64,000 bases of DNA, taken from assembly GCF_029784165.1 (NCBI RefSeq), contig NC_073696.1, forward strand, positions 45,835,858-45,899,857, given 5' to 3'. Of this stretch, positions 37,549 to 48,587 are shown in pieces. Source of the DNA: Wyeomyia smithii (taxonomy: Eukaryota > Arthropoda > Insecta > Diptera > Culicidae). Numbering within the stretch: the stretch's first letter is position 1; every line of letters starts with the position of its first letter. The position numbers and the translations under genes are program-made. The notes beneath the pieces are model-generated. The model did no database searches, was not told where the DNA came from, and worked only from the letters and a program-made list of their open reading frames with translations.

Positions 37549-39657
37549 TTCAACTGCGTATATGAAGGATTCTATCTCTGTCTTACAGTGGAATTGTAGA
37601 AGTATTTTACCAAAAATTGATTCGTTTAAAGTTTTGATAAATAAAAACAAATGCGATGCATTTTCCCTTTGTGAAACTTGGCTTACTTCAAATATTGATC
37701 TCAACTTCATGATTTTAATATTATTCGCCTTGATCGAGACACCCCATATGGAGGAGTACTTTTAGGGATTAAAAAGTGCTATTCTTTCTATCGTATTAAC
37801 CTCCCCTCGATTCCAGGCATCGAAGTTGTCGCATGTCAAATGACAATACAAGGTAAAGAGCTTTGTATTGCCTCAATATATATTCCTCCCAGAGCACAGG
37901 TTGGGCAACGGCTGCTCTTTGATTTAATAGAACTTCTTCCCTCGCCACGTTTGATTTTGGGAGACTTCAACTCTCATGGCGTGGCTTGGGGTTCCCCTTA
38001 CAATGATAACCGCTCCTCTTTAATCTATAACCTTTGCGATGACTTCGACATGACTATTTTAAACAACGGCGAAATGACACGTATCCCGAAACCTCCAGCG
38101 CGCCCAAGCGCTTTGGATCTATCCTTATGTTCGACGTCGCTACGGTTGGATTGCACATGGAAGGTAATCCTCGATCCTCACGGTAGCGACCATTTGCCTA
38201 TTCTTATTTCAAATAATAACGGGTCAGCTCGCATGCGACCAGTTGACATTCCGTATGACCTCACACGAAATGTCGATTGGAAGTTATACGAGGAAATGAT
38301 TTCAAAAGCGGTCGATTCGATTCAACATCATCCACCACTCGAAGAATACAACCTCCTCGCGGGCTTGATTCTCGACGCCGCGTTGCAAGCCCAAACGAAG
38401 AAATATCCCGGCGTAACGATTAAAGAACGGCCTCCCACTCCGTGGTGGGACCAAGAGTGCTCCGATGTCTACACGCAAAGATCCGACGCGTTTTTGGCCT
38501 ACCAGAAGGGAGGTATACCTGGCGACTATTTACGGTATTCGGAGCTTGATACCAAGCTTAAAAGCTTGGCTAAAGCAAAGAAACGCGGATATTGGCGCCG
38601 GTTCGTGAACGAGACGTCGAGGGAGACATCGATGAGCACTCTTTGGAACACAGCCCGAAGAATGCGGAATCGCCTAACGGTCAACGAAAGCGAGGAGTCT
38701 TCAAGTAGGTGGATATTTGATTTTGCCAGGAAAGTATGTCCGGACTCTGTTCCTGAGCAAAATATTGTTCGTGATGCGTCTCCGGGCCACGACGCGATAG
38801 AATCACCTTTTACGATGGCAGAATTTTCAGTTGCCCTCCTGTCCTGTAACAATAACGCGCCTGGGTTAGATAGAATCAAATTCAACTTGTTGAAGAATCT
38901 ACCCGGCAATGCCAAGAGGCGCTTGTTGAGCTTGTTCAATAAGTTCCTGGAGCAAAACATTGTACCGCAGGATTGGAGGCAAGTGAAGGTGATCGCCATC
39001 CAAAAACCAGGGAAACCAGCTTCTGATCACAACTCTTATAGGCCGATTGCAATGCTATCCTGTATCCGGAAATTGATGGAAAAAATGATACTCCGTTGTT
39101 TAGACCATTGGGTCGAATCAAATGGTCTACTATCGGATACTCAATTTGGCTTCCGCCGTGCCAAAGGGACGAATGATTGTCTTGCGCTGCTTTCAACAGA
39201 TATTCAGCTGGCGTATGCTCGCAAAGAACAAATGGCGTCTGCGTTCTTGGACATTAAGGGGGCTTTTGATTCCGTTTCTATTGACATTCTTTCGGGCAAA
39301 CTTCACCGACAAGGATTTTCTCCAATTTTAAACAATTTTTTGCATAATTTGTTGTCCGAAAAGCACATGCATTTTACGCACGGCGATTTGGCAACTTTTC
39401 GCATTAGCTACATGGGTCTTCCCCAGGGCTCATGTTTAAGCCCCCTTCTTTACAACTTTTATGTAAATGACATCGACGAATGTCTGGCAAATTCATGCAC
39501 GATAAGACAACTTGCAGACGACAGTGTAATCTCTGTTACAGGAGCCAAAGCTGCCGATTTGCAAGGACCATTGCAAGATACCTTGGACAATTTGTTTGCT
39601 TGGGCTTTACAGCTAGGTATCGAATTCTCTCCGGAGAAGACTGAGATAGTAGTTTTT
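37541..39657 (+). pseudogene. LINE ORF2 part 1: endonuclease and reverse transcriptase
   Basis: Start ATG 37541 overlaps the ORF1 stop. Endonuclease blocks: LQWNCRS (near 37586), LCETWL (near 37672), LGDFNSHGVAWGS (near 37960), DPHGSDHLPIL (near 38175). A single missing base near 37708 shifts the frame; thereafter one frame is open to 39657. RT blocks: NNNAPGLDRIKFNLL, KPGKPASDHNSYRPI, AFLDIKGAFDSVS (catalytic Asp), GLPQGSCLSPLLYN, and LADDSV (catalytic pair, near 39515). The element would nick genomic DNA and copy its RNA there. Translation runs past FSPEKTEIVVF into inserted sequence and stops at 39688-39690. Confidence 0.9.
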
Positions 39658-40488
39658 GACGTAGGACTACGTCTAACCGCACTATATTGAGATACATGCT
39701 GAGAAAACTAAAAACCAAGGTGTAACGCCGGAATGAAAGATTTCAAACGGTAATACTTGTGTAACCACATGATGGATTACAATGATCAATATGTCGTTGG
39801 ATTGATAAAATGATGGACATTTTTGTGATACTTCAGTGATCATTATTACTTAATTGTTCAACAGTGAAAATTAGTGAAAACTTTCAAGATCGAATTTCCC
39901 CTACAATGAACCAATCACGTGCGCGCATGCCTGGCACAGACTTCATGAGTAGACACAAACCATGGCGCATGTAAACGTAAAATTGATTCTTGAAATGCCA
40001 CGTCGTGATTGATTTTTTGTTACGCTTTCGGACATTTTAAACAACTATTCCATTTAAAATACAGCTTCGAAAAAGTATGAATATCCTTGGTTGGATGAAA
40101 TTGAATTAACTATTCTTATACATTTTTCAAAAGTCTTGAAAAAGACTGTTTCTGAACTGCTTGATAAAGTTGTGTGCTGGGCTTCGGCAGATTCCTTCGC
40201 TGCAGCAAATTTGTTTACTACAAGTACTGCCCTTCCAAGCATAGTTGTCCCAGCGTGCATAAGTTTTGTGTAGAACATGGGACTACTATGATTGGAACGG
40301 CAGAGTAGCCTTTCGACAGCCCATCACTTTCATCACAACTATTTTTCTCCGTCTCCAGTGTTAGCGCTAGAATCAGTCAAATGATTAGAGTTCGTTGTCT
40401 AATCCGAACAGGAACATCCAGCGTTCCACTAGCTTCAAACAGAAATGCTGCGACCGCGACGCGCACAGGTCTAGCTCAAAATGCGAAA

Positions 40489-40523
40489 TGACTGAACGCG
40501 CGGACGGTTCTTTTCCTTTTATA
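40489..40523 (-). promoter_or_regulatory. core promoter, unit 1 (TATA + initiator, minus strand)
   Basis: On the minus strand TATAAAAGG (40523-40515) is followed by TCAGTCA (40495-40489). The first T of the TATA box lies 30 bases upstream of the initiator A, the spacing expected for an arthropod Pol II core promoter. A GC-rich stretch (CCGTCCGCGCG) separates them. Confidence 0.6.
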
Positions 40524-41292
40524 CTCGCACACTGGCAACTGATAAGCTCCGCCCGGTTTAATTTTTCTTTCATTTCCTTAGCTGCATATGTTCCCGCAAT
40601 CACACGCAATGAGAAATTATCTCAAGCAATCTGCGGCAGGACAAATGAATTCAATTTAAGTTTTGATTTATGACGGCTTGCCACTGCTCGTCAGAACCCC
40701 CAGAAACGATTTTAAAACACTAATTGCCATGGAATTCGATTTTGATCTTACATTACAACAGTATTGCTGCCGGTTGAAACAAGCTGGCGCACCGTTTCTG
40801 AAGCAAAACGAACCTGTTATTATTCACTGTCCATTCACTGGGCTCGAAATTCCCATCGTTGAGTAAAATGGAATTAACTTTCTTTATAAATTTAATAAAA
40901 GTCTTGAAAAAGACTGTTTGTAAACTGCGTGTTAAAGTTGTCCAAACAGGAACATCGGGAGTCCGCTAACTGCGAACAGAAATGCTGCGACCGCCTTGGA
41001 ATTCGATTTTGGTCTAACATTACAACAGTATTGCTGCCGGTTGAAACAAGCTGGCGCACCGTTTCTGAAGCAAAACGAACCTGTTATTATTCACTGTCCA
41101 TTCACTGGGCTCGAAATTCCCATCGTTGAGTAAAATGGAATTAACTTTCTTTATAAATTTAATAAAAGTCTTGAAAAAGACTGTTTGTAAACTGCGTGTT
41201 AAAGTTGTCCAAACAGGAACATCGGGAGTCCGCTAACTGCAAACAGAAATGCTGCGACCGCGACGCGCACAGGTCTAGCTCAAAATGCGAAA

Positions 41293-41327
41293 TGACTGAA
41301 CGCGCGGACGGTTCTTTTCCTTTTATA
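41293..41327 (-). promoter_or_regulatory. core promoter, unit 3 (TATA + initiator, minus strand)
   Basis: Identical to the first: TATAAAAGG at 41327-41319 and TCAGTCA at 41299-41293 on the minus strand, with the same spacing. Confidence 0.6.
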
Positions 41328-41829
41328 CTCGCACACTGGCAACTGATAAGCTCCGCCCGGTTTAATTTTTCTTTCATTTCCTTAGCTGCATATGTTCCCG
41401 CAATCACACGCAATGAGAAATTATCTCAAGCAATCTGCGGCAGGACAAATGAATTCAATTTAAGTTTTGATTTATGACGGCTTGCCACTGCTCGTCAGAA
41501 CCCCCAGAAACGATTTTAAAACACTAATAGCCATGAAATTCGATTTTGATCTTACATTACAACAGTATTGCTGCCGGTTGAAACAAGCTAGCGCACCGTT
41601 TCTGAAGCAAAACGAACCTGTTATTATTCACTGTCCATTCACTGGGCTCGAAATTCCCATCGTTGAGTAAAATTGAATTAACTTTCTTTATAAATTTAAT
41701 AAAAGCCTTGAAAAAGACTGTTTGTAAACTGCGTGTTAAAGTTGTCCAAACAGGAACATCGGGAGTCCGCTAACTGCAAACAGAAATGCTGCGACCGCGA
41801 CGCGCACAGGTCTAGCTCAAAATGCGGAA

Positions 41830-41864
41830 TGACTGAACGCGCGGACGGTTCTTTTCCTTTTATA
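41830..41864 (-). promoter_or_regulatory. core promoter, unit 4 (TATA + initiator, minus strand)
   Basis: Third copy: TATAAAAGG at 41864-41856 and TCAGTCA at 41836-41830 on the minus strand. All three point toward 39658. Confidence 0.6.
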
Positions 41865-42426
41865 CTCGCACACTGGCAACTGATAAGCTCCGCCTGGTTT
41901 AATTTTTCTTTCATTTCCTTAGCTGCATATGTTCCCGCAATCACACGCAATGAGAAATTATCTCAAGCAATCTGCGGCAGGACAAATGAATTCAATTAAG
42001 TTTTGATTTACGACGGCTTGCCACTGCTCGTCAGAACCCCCAGAAACGATTTTAAAACACTAATAGCCATGAAATTCGATTTTGATCTTACATTACAACA
42101 GTATTGCTGCCGGTTGAAACAAGCTAGCGCACCGTTTCTGAAGCAAAACGAACCTGTTATTATTTTAACAAGACAAGAACGAGCCAGTATTGTCATTCGC
42201 TGGGTGAGGGTAGGGAGAAGCTTTGTGCTGGATATGTCGTTGCAATGAAACCTAATGAAAATAGAGCTGTGAAGAAATTAAAATCAATGATTTGAGCATG
42301 TAAAAATCAAAGATGTGGTAATTCTAGTTTTCTTTCCTCTTGCTCACTGTGTTGTGTGTCAATGAACGATTACTCGGAGTAGTCCTACGTCAATAATGCG
42401 GTTGTGTGTCAGATATAACCTTCTAC

Positions 42427-43335
42427 TTTTTCTAGGAAGCATGAACCTGCTCAGCTTCAAACACAATTAATGGGTAAAACGATTTCTCAGGTTTTGGTAC
42501 ACAGATATCTTGGTATCTGGTTCGACTCTAAAGGCACCTGGGGTTGTCACGTGAGGTATCTGATGAAAAAATGTCAACAAAGAGTGAATTTTCTTCGTAC
42601 AATAACCGGACAATGGTGGGGAGCCCACCCAGGAGACCTTATAAGGCTTTACCGGACAACGCTATTGTCTGTTATTGAATACGGGTGTTTCTGCTTCCGC
42701 TCCGCAGCAAACACACATCTGATCAAACTGGAGCGAATACAATACCGTTGTTTGCGTATCGCCTTAGGTTGCATGCAATCGACCCATACGATGAGTTCGG
42801 AGGTCTTAGCTGGAGTACTACCATTGAAAAACCGCTTCTGGAGCCTGTCTTCTCGTATTCTTATCAAATGTGAGGTCTTGAACCGTCCCGTGATTGGAAA
42901 CTTTGAAAGGTTAATCGAACTTAATTCTCAAACCCGTTTTATGACATTGTATTTCCATCACATGTCCCAAAATATTAACCCTTCTTCGAATATTCTAAAT
43001 CGTGTCGACTTATCAAATACTTCTGATTCTACTGTGTTTTTCGATACATCCATGATAGAAGAAACTCGTGGAATCCCGGATCATTTACGCGTGCAGCAGA
43101 TCCCCAAAATTTTTTCCAATAAATATCGAAACATCAACTGCGACAATATGTTCTACACTGACGGATCACTTCTTGATGGGTCCACTGGCTTCGGTATTTT
43201 CAATAACAATTTAACCGTCTCCCATAAGCTTGATAATCCTGCTTCTGTTTACGTCGCAGAATTGGCTGCAATTCAATACACCCTAGGGATTATCGAAAAA
43301 ATGCCCACGGACCATTATTTCATTTCGATTTTTTG
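42427..43335 (+). pseudogene. LINE ORF2 part 2: thumb and partial RNase H
   Basis: Continues ORF2 in frame after the insertion (SRKHEPAQ, then VHRYLGIWFDSKGTWG, LRTITGQWWGAHPGDLIRLY, LSVIEYGC). The RNase H domain begins FYTDGSLLDGSTGFGIF (first catalytic Asp in TDGS) and includes the catalytic Glu in VAELAAIQYTLG. The frame ends at FISIF followed by TGA at 43334-43336, just before the expected next catalytic Asp block. The rest of RNase H and the 3' UTR are absent. RNase H would remove the RNA template during insertion. Confidence 0.88.
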
Positions 43336-43336
43336 A

Positions 43337-44793
43337 TCGGTCACTTTCATTCAATCACCGCAACTTATTGAACATCTTTTTTGACACGTTATTTGCACAA
43401 GTAGATAGCGGAGGGATTACTCTAGCATCTGAACAAAAAACACCCTTGGGAGAGTTACTTAAGCTTAACATTTCCAAAATGAAAAGACGTTTCGGAAAAA
43501 CGATGAAAGCAGATAAGACCTTTTGAAATGTTTATCATTTACATTTCTAATGTCATTTTAAAACTCATTTATCTCACTAACACATTTTATCTCTATTATA
43601 CTTTATATTTAGACATAAAAACTTATTATTAACAAGTTTTCGTCAAGTTAGATCACCATCACTCTGAAATTCGACACAAATATAGTAAGAGTACAAATAT
43701 AGTAAGAGCTTGTTCTGGTGAATACTTTTTTGCCAATAATTGATTCTGCGTTTTTAAAGCGTTTTTTAAATCACTCGCTTCAAAAGGATATGAATATTTT
43801 GGAAACCACAGTGCTTCCAGTAGATCATTGAGTCATGTTAACTGCGTAACTCAACTCATCCAATGGTACATTTTCTCTTAGCATTTGCGTTTTGATGAAT
43901 GCGAAGCTTCCGACCAACTTTACAATTTCATGATTAAGCTATACCAATTTTGTCATATTTCGAAACTGTCGATTTTATTTGAACTAAAGCGACTCCGTTG
44001 ACGCTCAAGAATCACTTTAAAGTTATAATAACATGAGTAGAAGTTTATATTTTTCGTAGAACATTTTGTGACTTATTCATGGGCTCTAACTAATACCAAG
44101 GTTATGAAAGTTACTGTCGTTTGTAAACAATTCAGAAAATTTCAAGATGGGCTGCAAACAATGTAGTTAGTATCAGAGAATGCAAAAAGGATCAATAGCA
44201 CGAGGAACACTTGAATTATTTTTTTCTTTTTTTGGCCAGCTTTTTGACTGAAATACTCCTATGTGCACTGCGACCATTGTTTTGATCTCTTGTGGTATAC
44301 GATCCAGAAACTTTTAACAGTGTTTGGAAAATTTCAATGAATGAATCGTGTGATATGATTAAAAAGAACATAATTTCGAAACTCATAGGAACAAAAAAAA
44401 AACAGATTTTTATTTCAATTTTCTTTCACAGCGCCAAACATAGTTTTAAGCTAGTGAATAACTTCAAAATTCTTAGAGAAACTGAAACTGTTGAGAAGAG
44501 TAAATGAATGAAGAAAAAAAAAATGATGATCAGACAAGAATCGAAAGGAACCGAAGTATTTCCTAATTCCTAAATCCTAATCCAAATTTATATTTTTATC
44601 TTATTTTTTCAGTTTTACCTTGAAATAGCACAAAACGAATTATGACTTGCGTTTTTTCGCGACCATGATTGTGATTGCTGCCTCAAACTATGATTTTCAG
44701 AATTTGTAGTTGACTAGTAGGTTCGAAACTCACTAGTTGCCCCTGTAAGTATGAGTGTGTATAGAGATTAGCTGTTTTACTTAGAAAATAAAT
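43337..44793. other. no recognisable gene
   Basis: AT-rich sequence with a small tandem duplication (acaaatatagtaagag, near 43677-43710). The frame 44292-44507 has no known motif. Confidence 0.35.
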
Positions 44794-45608
44794 GGGTCTC
44801 CTACGAAAGGCAGAAAATCAAAAGGCAGAATCACGAAAGGCAGAATTACGAAAAGCAGAATTACGAATGGCAGAATATTTCATAAGGCAGAATAATGAAT
44901 GGCAGAATCTCAAAGAGCACGAATGGCAGAACCAAAAAATGGTCTATTTTCTTTTTGACAACACACACTCGCGGCCTTTGGCCGACTCTATTGTCCAAGT
45001 GTATGCTGTCCTTACTCGCTACCGCTCGTTCGGACTTAACTAAGGGAAAGAAAACCAGTTTGAATAATCCTAGAAAACCAGTAGATCAGTTGTTTGTATG
45101 CGAGAGGCCGCCGCTTCCGACGGCGGGTCGACGGCCGGCTCGGACCGCGGAAACCACGGCGGCTTAGTGCCGCCTCGGTTCCTTGTCCTCGATTAAGCGT
45201 CTTCGCCGCAAGAATTGTTTTATGTTAATTATAACCAACAAGCCGCTGAGACTAGTGTAAGTTATATCTAACATCGAAAAATTACTCTCCGCGATGCCGT
45301 GAGAGTCTTAAGGACCTGAGCCAAACCAGTTGGCGCGTTTCGGATCTAATAATTAGGCTTGATTTGCACCTCCATCAAAACTGGTTATCAAATAATAAAT
45401 GTAGAGTAACAGATTTGCTACCGTGACCAGGATTCGCACTTGGCTATCGTGAGTCAGGTTCTGCTACCAGTGATTCTGCCTTTCGTGCCCTTCCAAATTC
45501 TGCCTTTTGAAATATTCTGCCTTTTGTGTACGGTCATAGAGTTCTGCCTTTCATGATTCTGCCTTTCGTGCTTCTGCCTTTCGTGATTCTGCCTTCTGTG
45601 GCGAACCC
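44794..45608. mobile_element. foldback element with GAAAGGCAGAAT repeats (815 bp)
   Basis: The left side has eight or nine direct repeats of CGAAAGGCAGAAT-like 12-14-mers (44802-44935). The right side has about seven inverted copies (ATTCTGCCTTTCGTG, 45472-45600). Ends GGGTCTCCTACGAAAGGCAG and the complement of CTGCCTTCTGTGGCGAACCC are inverted relatives. The centre (45100-45200) is GC-rich. No TSD seen. Frames across the repeats (starting at 44792 and 44895) are artefacts. Confidence 0.75.
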
Positions 45609-45619
45609 GATATGTTCAA

Positions 45620-46178
45620 TGTTGCTTTTGTGTAAATGTATTTATTATATACACCGTCATATGATTTTTAACGCCTACCTAAGTTGGTAGCATTCATTAG
45701 ACCTACAATGATTTATGAAAATTGTGACAAGTGTTTTTTTCAATTTTAAGAAAAATACCGAAAATACCGGTTTTTCGCCTCTCCAATACCGGTATTTCGG
45801 TATTGAAAAAAATATCGGTTTTACCGGTTTTACCGGTTTTTGTTTTACCCGAAAACCACCCTAGTTCTGCCCCAATTTTAATTTTGATCGTTCAAAAAGT
45901 TAACAAAAGTTAGTGAAATAAATTGAAATATTCATTGAATTATAAATTTCAATAGTGTGGAAGTTAGAGGAACCACAGTTTTTTGTATTATTTGCAAGTC
46001 TTGTAAATCATAAAAGTTTATATAAAATTCATGAATAATTCCATGTTGGACAGAGCCACAACCAACTGTGTAGTTTCTTTAAGTATTCTAGTCATTATGA
46101 CACACTTTTCTATATGAGAATTGTAGGAAAGCTGGGTTAATATGAGAAAAGCGAAGAACTTCTAAAAACCCATATGTG
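45620..46178. repeat. unassigned DNA with ACCGG/CCGGTAT patch
   Basis: Around 45750-45865 TACCGGTTTT/AATACCGGTAT motifs are repeated in both orientations and end at CCACCCTAG, resembling one subterminal end of a hAT-like element. I do not find the opposite end. The rest is AT-rich and without a gene. Confidence 0.4.
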
Positions 46179-47116
46179 CACCCAACGCAAACGGGGAACA
46201 TTTTATTACTTTAGGGCAACTTTTTATTACTTATTGTGTCTTATAACTGCGCATTATACACAAAGAGTAACAAACAAAAAGTAATAAAAATTATGACGGC
46301 CACACGCTTGTATGTGTTTCTGGAGGAGAACATACAGCCAAGCACCGCAATGCATGTGTTAGCAAGACTCCACTCGCTGCATTTTTATTGATGCAACGAT
46401 CAGGTTCATTTTTGTCCCCTTCATCCACACATAATCAGAATCTCAACCGTCAACCTCAAATGTCTAATTAGAAACACTTTCGTTTCGTCCGCCAGTGTTT
46501 ACTTGAAATAGAAATATATAATACTGTCTGACCAGAGTTGCCGAAGTTGCGAATATTGTCTGGTTAGGCACGAGTATTGTATTTTCAAACAGGTGCAAAT
46601 GAGTTACCATGAACCAATGAGTATGTGTTTTAGATATCTTGCAGGAAAGCGAATGTTTTTGTTTTTCTCTAACGCAGTTTACAGATCGTGCTGTCATTTC
46701 AAGACGCATTTCAAGTCTTTGAAATCATCAACGTTTGCATACTCTATGACGGGGAAAATGCTGCTTGGCAGCTCTTGTCATATTTTTCTCTACTCCGTAT
46801 GCGAACTAATACACGCACACCGGATGAATTGGAGATTGAAGAAACTTGTAACATGTGCAACATATGCGACGGTGTGTGATTTTTTTTTTGCTTGAGATAG
46901 AAAGGGAGCAGTTTTCGACAGAAAAAATCTTGCATGTGGTTGAAACGACCATTATTAGATAGTCGTACTCCCGTAACATGTGCTAAGTATATGGCAGTAT
47001 GTGTTGTTACTTAACAGGGGAAGAATTTCATTGCCTTTAAAGAAATAGGTTTGTTACCCAAAAGGCAATTTTGCGCTATTGCTTCTAAAGTAATAAGGAA
47101 AAGTTTTGCGTGTGTG
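46179..47116. mobile_element. possible DNA element with imperfect ~35-bp inverted ends
   Basis: CACCCAACGCAAAC...TTTTATTACTTTAG at 46179-46214 is an imperfect inverted copy of 47082-47116 (CTAAAGTAATAAGG... GCGTGTGTGAG). The interior has short frames (46593-46895 plus; 46464-46709 minus) without known domains. No clear TSD. Confidence 0.45.
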
Positions 47117-47795
47117 AGTATTTTGGGGAATTAATAGCATGGGCCATCTTACCCAACTGTTGCGTCTTGTACGGTTCTCCTCTAAATTGGTAGAAATTTC
47201 AACAGCTCGTAACAAGCATAACGTTCGCAGTTTGTATACGCGGCTGAGTCGACGACGTACAAGTATGGACGGGTAGTTCTCATGTCTTTTTGACGTAGAA
47301 CTAAGTTTTCTTTAGCCTACCACATAGGGGTGGGGTGTAAATTGGAAATCTATTAACGAAAAGGGGACGAAATTTGCTCCTTTCTAAATGTTTATAAATC
47401 GGTTTGTTTTCAACCGATTTCCTGCATTTTTGCAGAAATCGATTGGACAATTTTACACGCATCCATCCAAATGCAGCAGTCAATGTTTCGATTGCCTGGT
47501 TGATGGTTTTGACCTTCTACCCCGCGATGAAGTTTTGCTTGGCAACAACACTTTCTGTGCTGAATCCTAGCAATCAAACTCTGCCGCAGCCATTCAATTT
47601 ATTAAGTATGAAAACAGCTTTTGCAGTGTGTGTGTGTGTGTTTTTTTTCAGACTGCATTTATTCTCCCACTTGGGGTGCACAAAAGTTGCGATCAGCATC
47701 ATACTTAATTCTGAACAGTAAACTGCCCTCCTTAAGAAAACTAAACAATTTATGAAGAGTTCATTGAATTGAGCAAGCAATAGTAGTCAACAAAG
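47117..47795. other. no recognisable gene; GT microsatellite
   Basis: Contains a short (TG)n tract near 47625-47642. Frames 47404-47721 and neighbours are unsupported. Confidence 0.35.
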
Positions 47796-47799
47796 CATT

Positions 47800-48215
47800 T
47801 GTTGATAATTATGCAGCCGTGTCTTGGATACAACTTTCTACTATTTTTTATTTGAGTTGTTGCAATAAATCCATTTTTTATCACCCGTCACGATACAATG
47901 AAGAAAACCCTTCGTTTTCGCCACTGGAGCAGTTGTTCACAGGTGAAAAAACGTTGCTTGACGTTCTTGTTTTTAAATCATAAGAAGCCCAACTACTTTT
48001 TGTATTTAGCATTTCCCAAAGCGTGTAATCGTTTAAAAATGACTTGGCGAGTAAGTCCTAATACAGAAGATATTTTTGCATTTAGAATAGATCCCCATCG
48101 AAAAATTCCTCCTATTCAACGTCTTCGAAAGTTTTTTAGCCTTACTTCACGGCGCTTTGTTTCACTTGAAGCAGCAAATCCGTTTCTCTTAAAGCAGCAA
48201 CTTTTTTACTCTCGG
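47800..48215 (-). pseudogene. mariner (DD34D-type) transposase remnant
   Basis: Minus-strand translation shows SVLGLTRQVIFKRLHALG (end of the helix-turn-helix region), then VKQRFFTCEQLLQWRKRRVF, and after a one-base shift FLHCIVTGDKKWIYCNNSNK. The TGD-K-W-I-Y block is the first catalytic motif of classical mariner transposases (TGDEKW). Stops follow both blocks and the later DDD motifs are missing. This is a different family from the mariner-like pieces at 14, 18.6, 29 and 59.6 kb. Length is about a third of the usual ~345 residues. Confidence 0.78.
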
Positions 48216-48219
48216 TGCG

Positions 48220-48585
48220 CTTCAGCCACCATTTCCTCTGAATGAAATGAGAATAGTAACACTCCTCGAAATTGACGATTATTTAGTACTTAATGAGAAA
48301 TTTTCGCACAACTTAAAGTGATTGACGCTACAAAAGAATCTCTACTTTGCCAAAGGAATTTGTTTACCATATGTCTCAGCTTGGTGCATAACTTGTAATA
48401 TATGATACATATAGGTCATTTCATCTTAAGTGAGCACACCTCACGTATGCGACCTTCTCAGATTTTGGTCAAATTTTGTGGAATGGTTGCTTTAAGGTTC
48501 TTATGCAAAAATCCCAATTTTGGTGCCGATCGGTTCACCCCCCGCCTCGTGAGACCCGCCCCTTTTTTGAAAAAATCTATTTTGA
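48220..48585. other. no recognisable gene
   Basis: Non-coding sequence with a GC-rich patch near 48535-48562. No element ends identified. Confidence 0.35.
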
Positions 48586-48587
48586 GC

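Larger units (their letters stand above)
40405..42170 (-). repeat. tandem array of ~538-bp units, one 268-bp deleted unit
   Basis: Units begin at the phrase AACAGGAACATC near 40405, 40943, 41211 and 41749, giving lengths of 538, 268 and 538 bp and a partial last unit of about 420 bp. The 268-bp unit lacks the TATA/initiator half. Units are nearly identical (isolated differences such as gaa/aaa near 41533), so the array is young or homogenised. The short frames repeated along it on both strands are by-products of the repetition. Confidence 0.9.
39658..42426 (-). mobile_element. 2.8-kb insertion built on tandem promoter-bearing repeats
   Basis: It splits ORF2 between the codons for VVF and SRKHEPAQ; removal restores the frame. 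It is flanked by TTTTT on both sides (39653-39657, 42427-42431), consistent with a 4-5 bp duplication inside a T run. The left edge starts with the near-palindrome GACGTAGGACTACGTC, and a partial copy GTAGTCCTACGTC lies at 42380-42392, followed by 34 bp before the edge. Most of it is a tandem array (40405-42170). On the minus strand the array lies upstream of a 74-codon frame (40278-40054) that I do not recognise. No transposase or RT is found. Class unknown. Confidence 0.75.
35785..43335 (+). mobile_element. I-like non-LTR retrotransposon, 5' leader present, 3' end lost, interrupted by a 2.8-kb insertion
   Basis: In order: a 450-bp GC-richer leader (35785-36234, with an initiator-like CATCAGTATC near 35806), ORF1 with three zinc knuckles (36235-37548), ORF2 with endonuclease and RT (37541-39657), an insertion (39658-42426), and the rest of ORF2 with RNase H (42427-43335). 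The presence of RNase H and CCHC knuckles fits the I clade or a close relative such as R1/Loa. The sequence stops in mid RNase H with no 3' UTR or tail. Retaining the 5' end while losing the 3' end is opposite to normal LINE truncation, so a later deletion is likely. Confidence 0.85.

Noticed and set aside
38526..38999. 157-codon minus-strand frame
   Set aside because: Antisense to LINE ORF2, whose plus-strand frame carries RT motifs.
40395..41999. Repeated ~92-codon plus-strand and ~84-codon minus-strand frames
   Set aside because: They recur because the 538-bp unit is tandemly repeated. The minus strand of the same DNA looks like promoter sequence and not coding sequence.
40278..42196. Captured histone gene promoter
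   Set aside because: TATA, initiator and the GC-rich spacer reminded me of arthropod histone promoters, but no histone coding sequence follows, so the source cannot be named.
44792..45043. Frame with AELRKAELRMAE repeats
   Set aside because: Product of the GAAAGGCAGAAT repeat cluster at the end of a foldback element.
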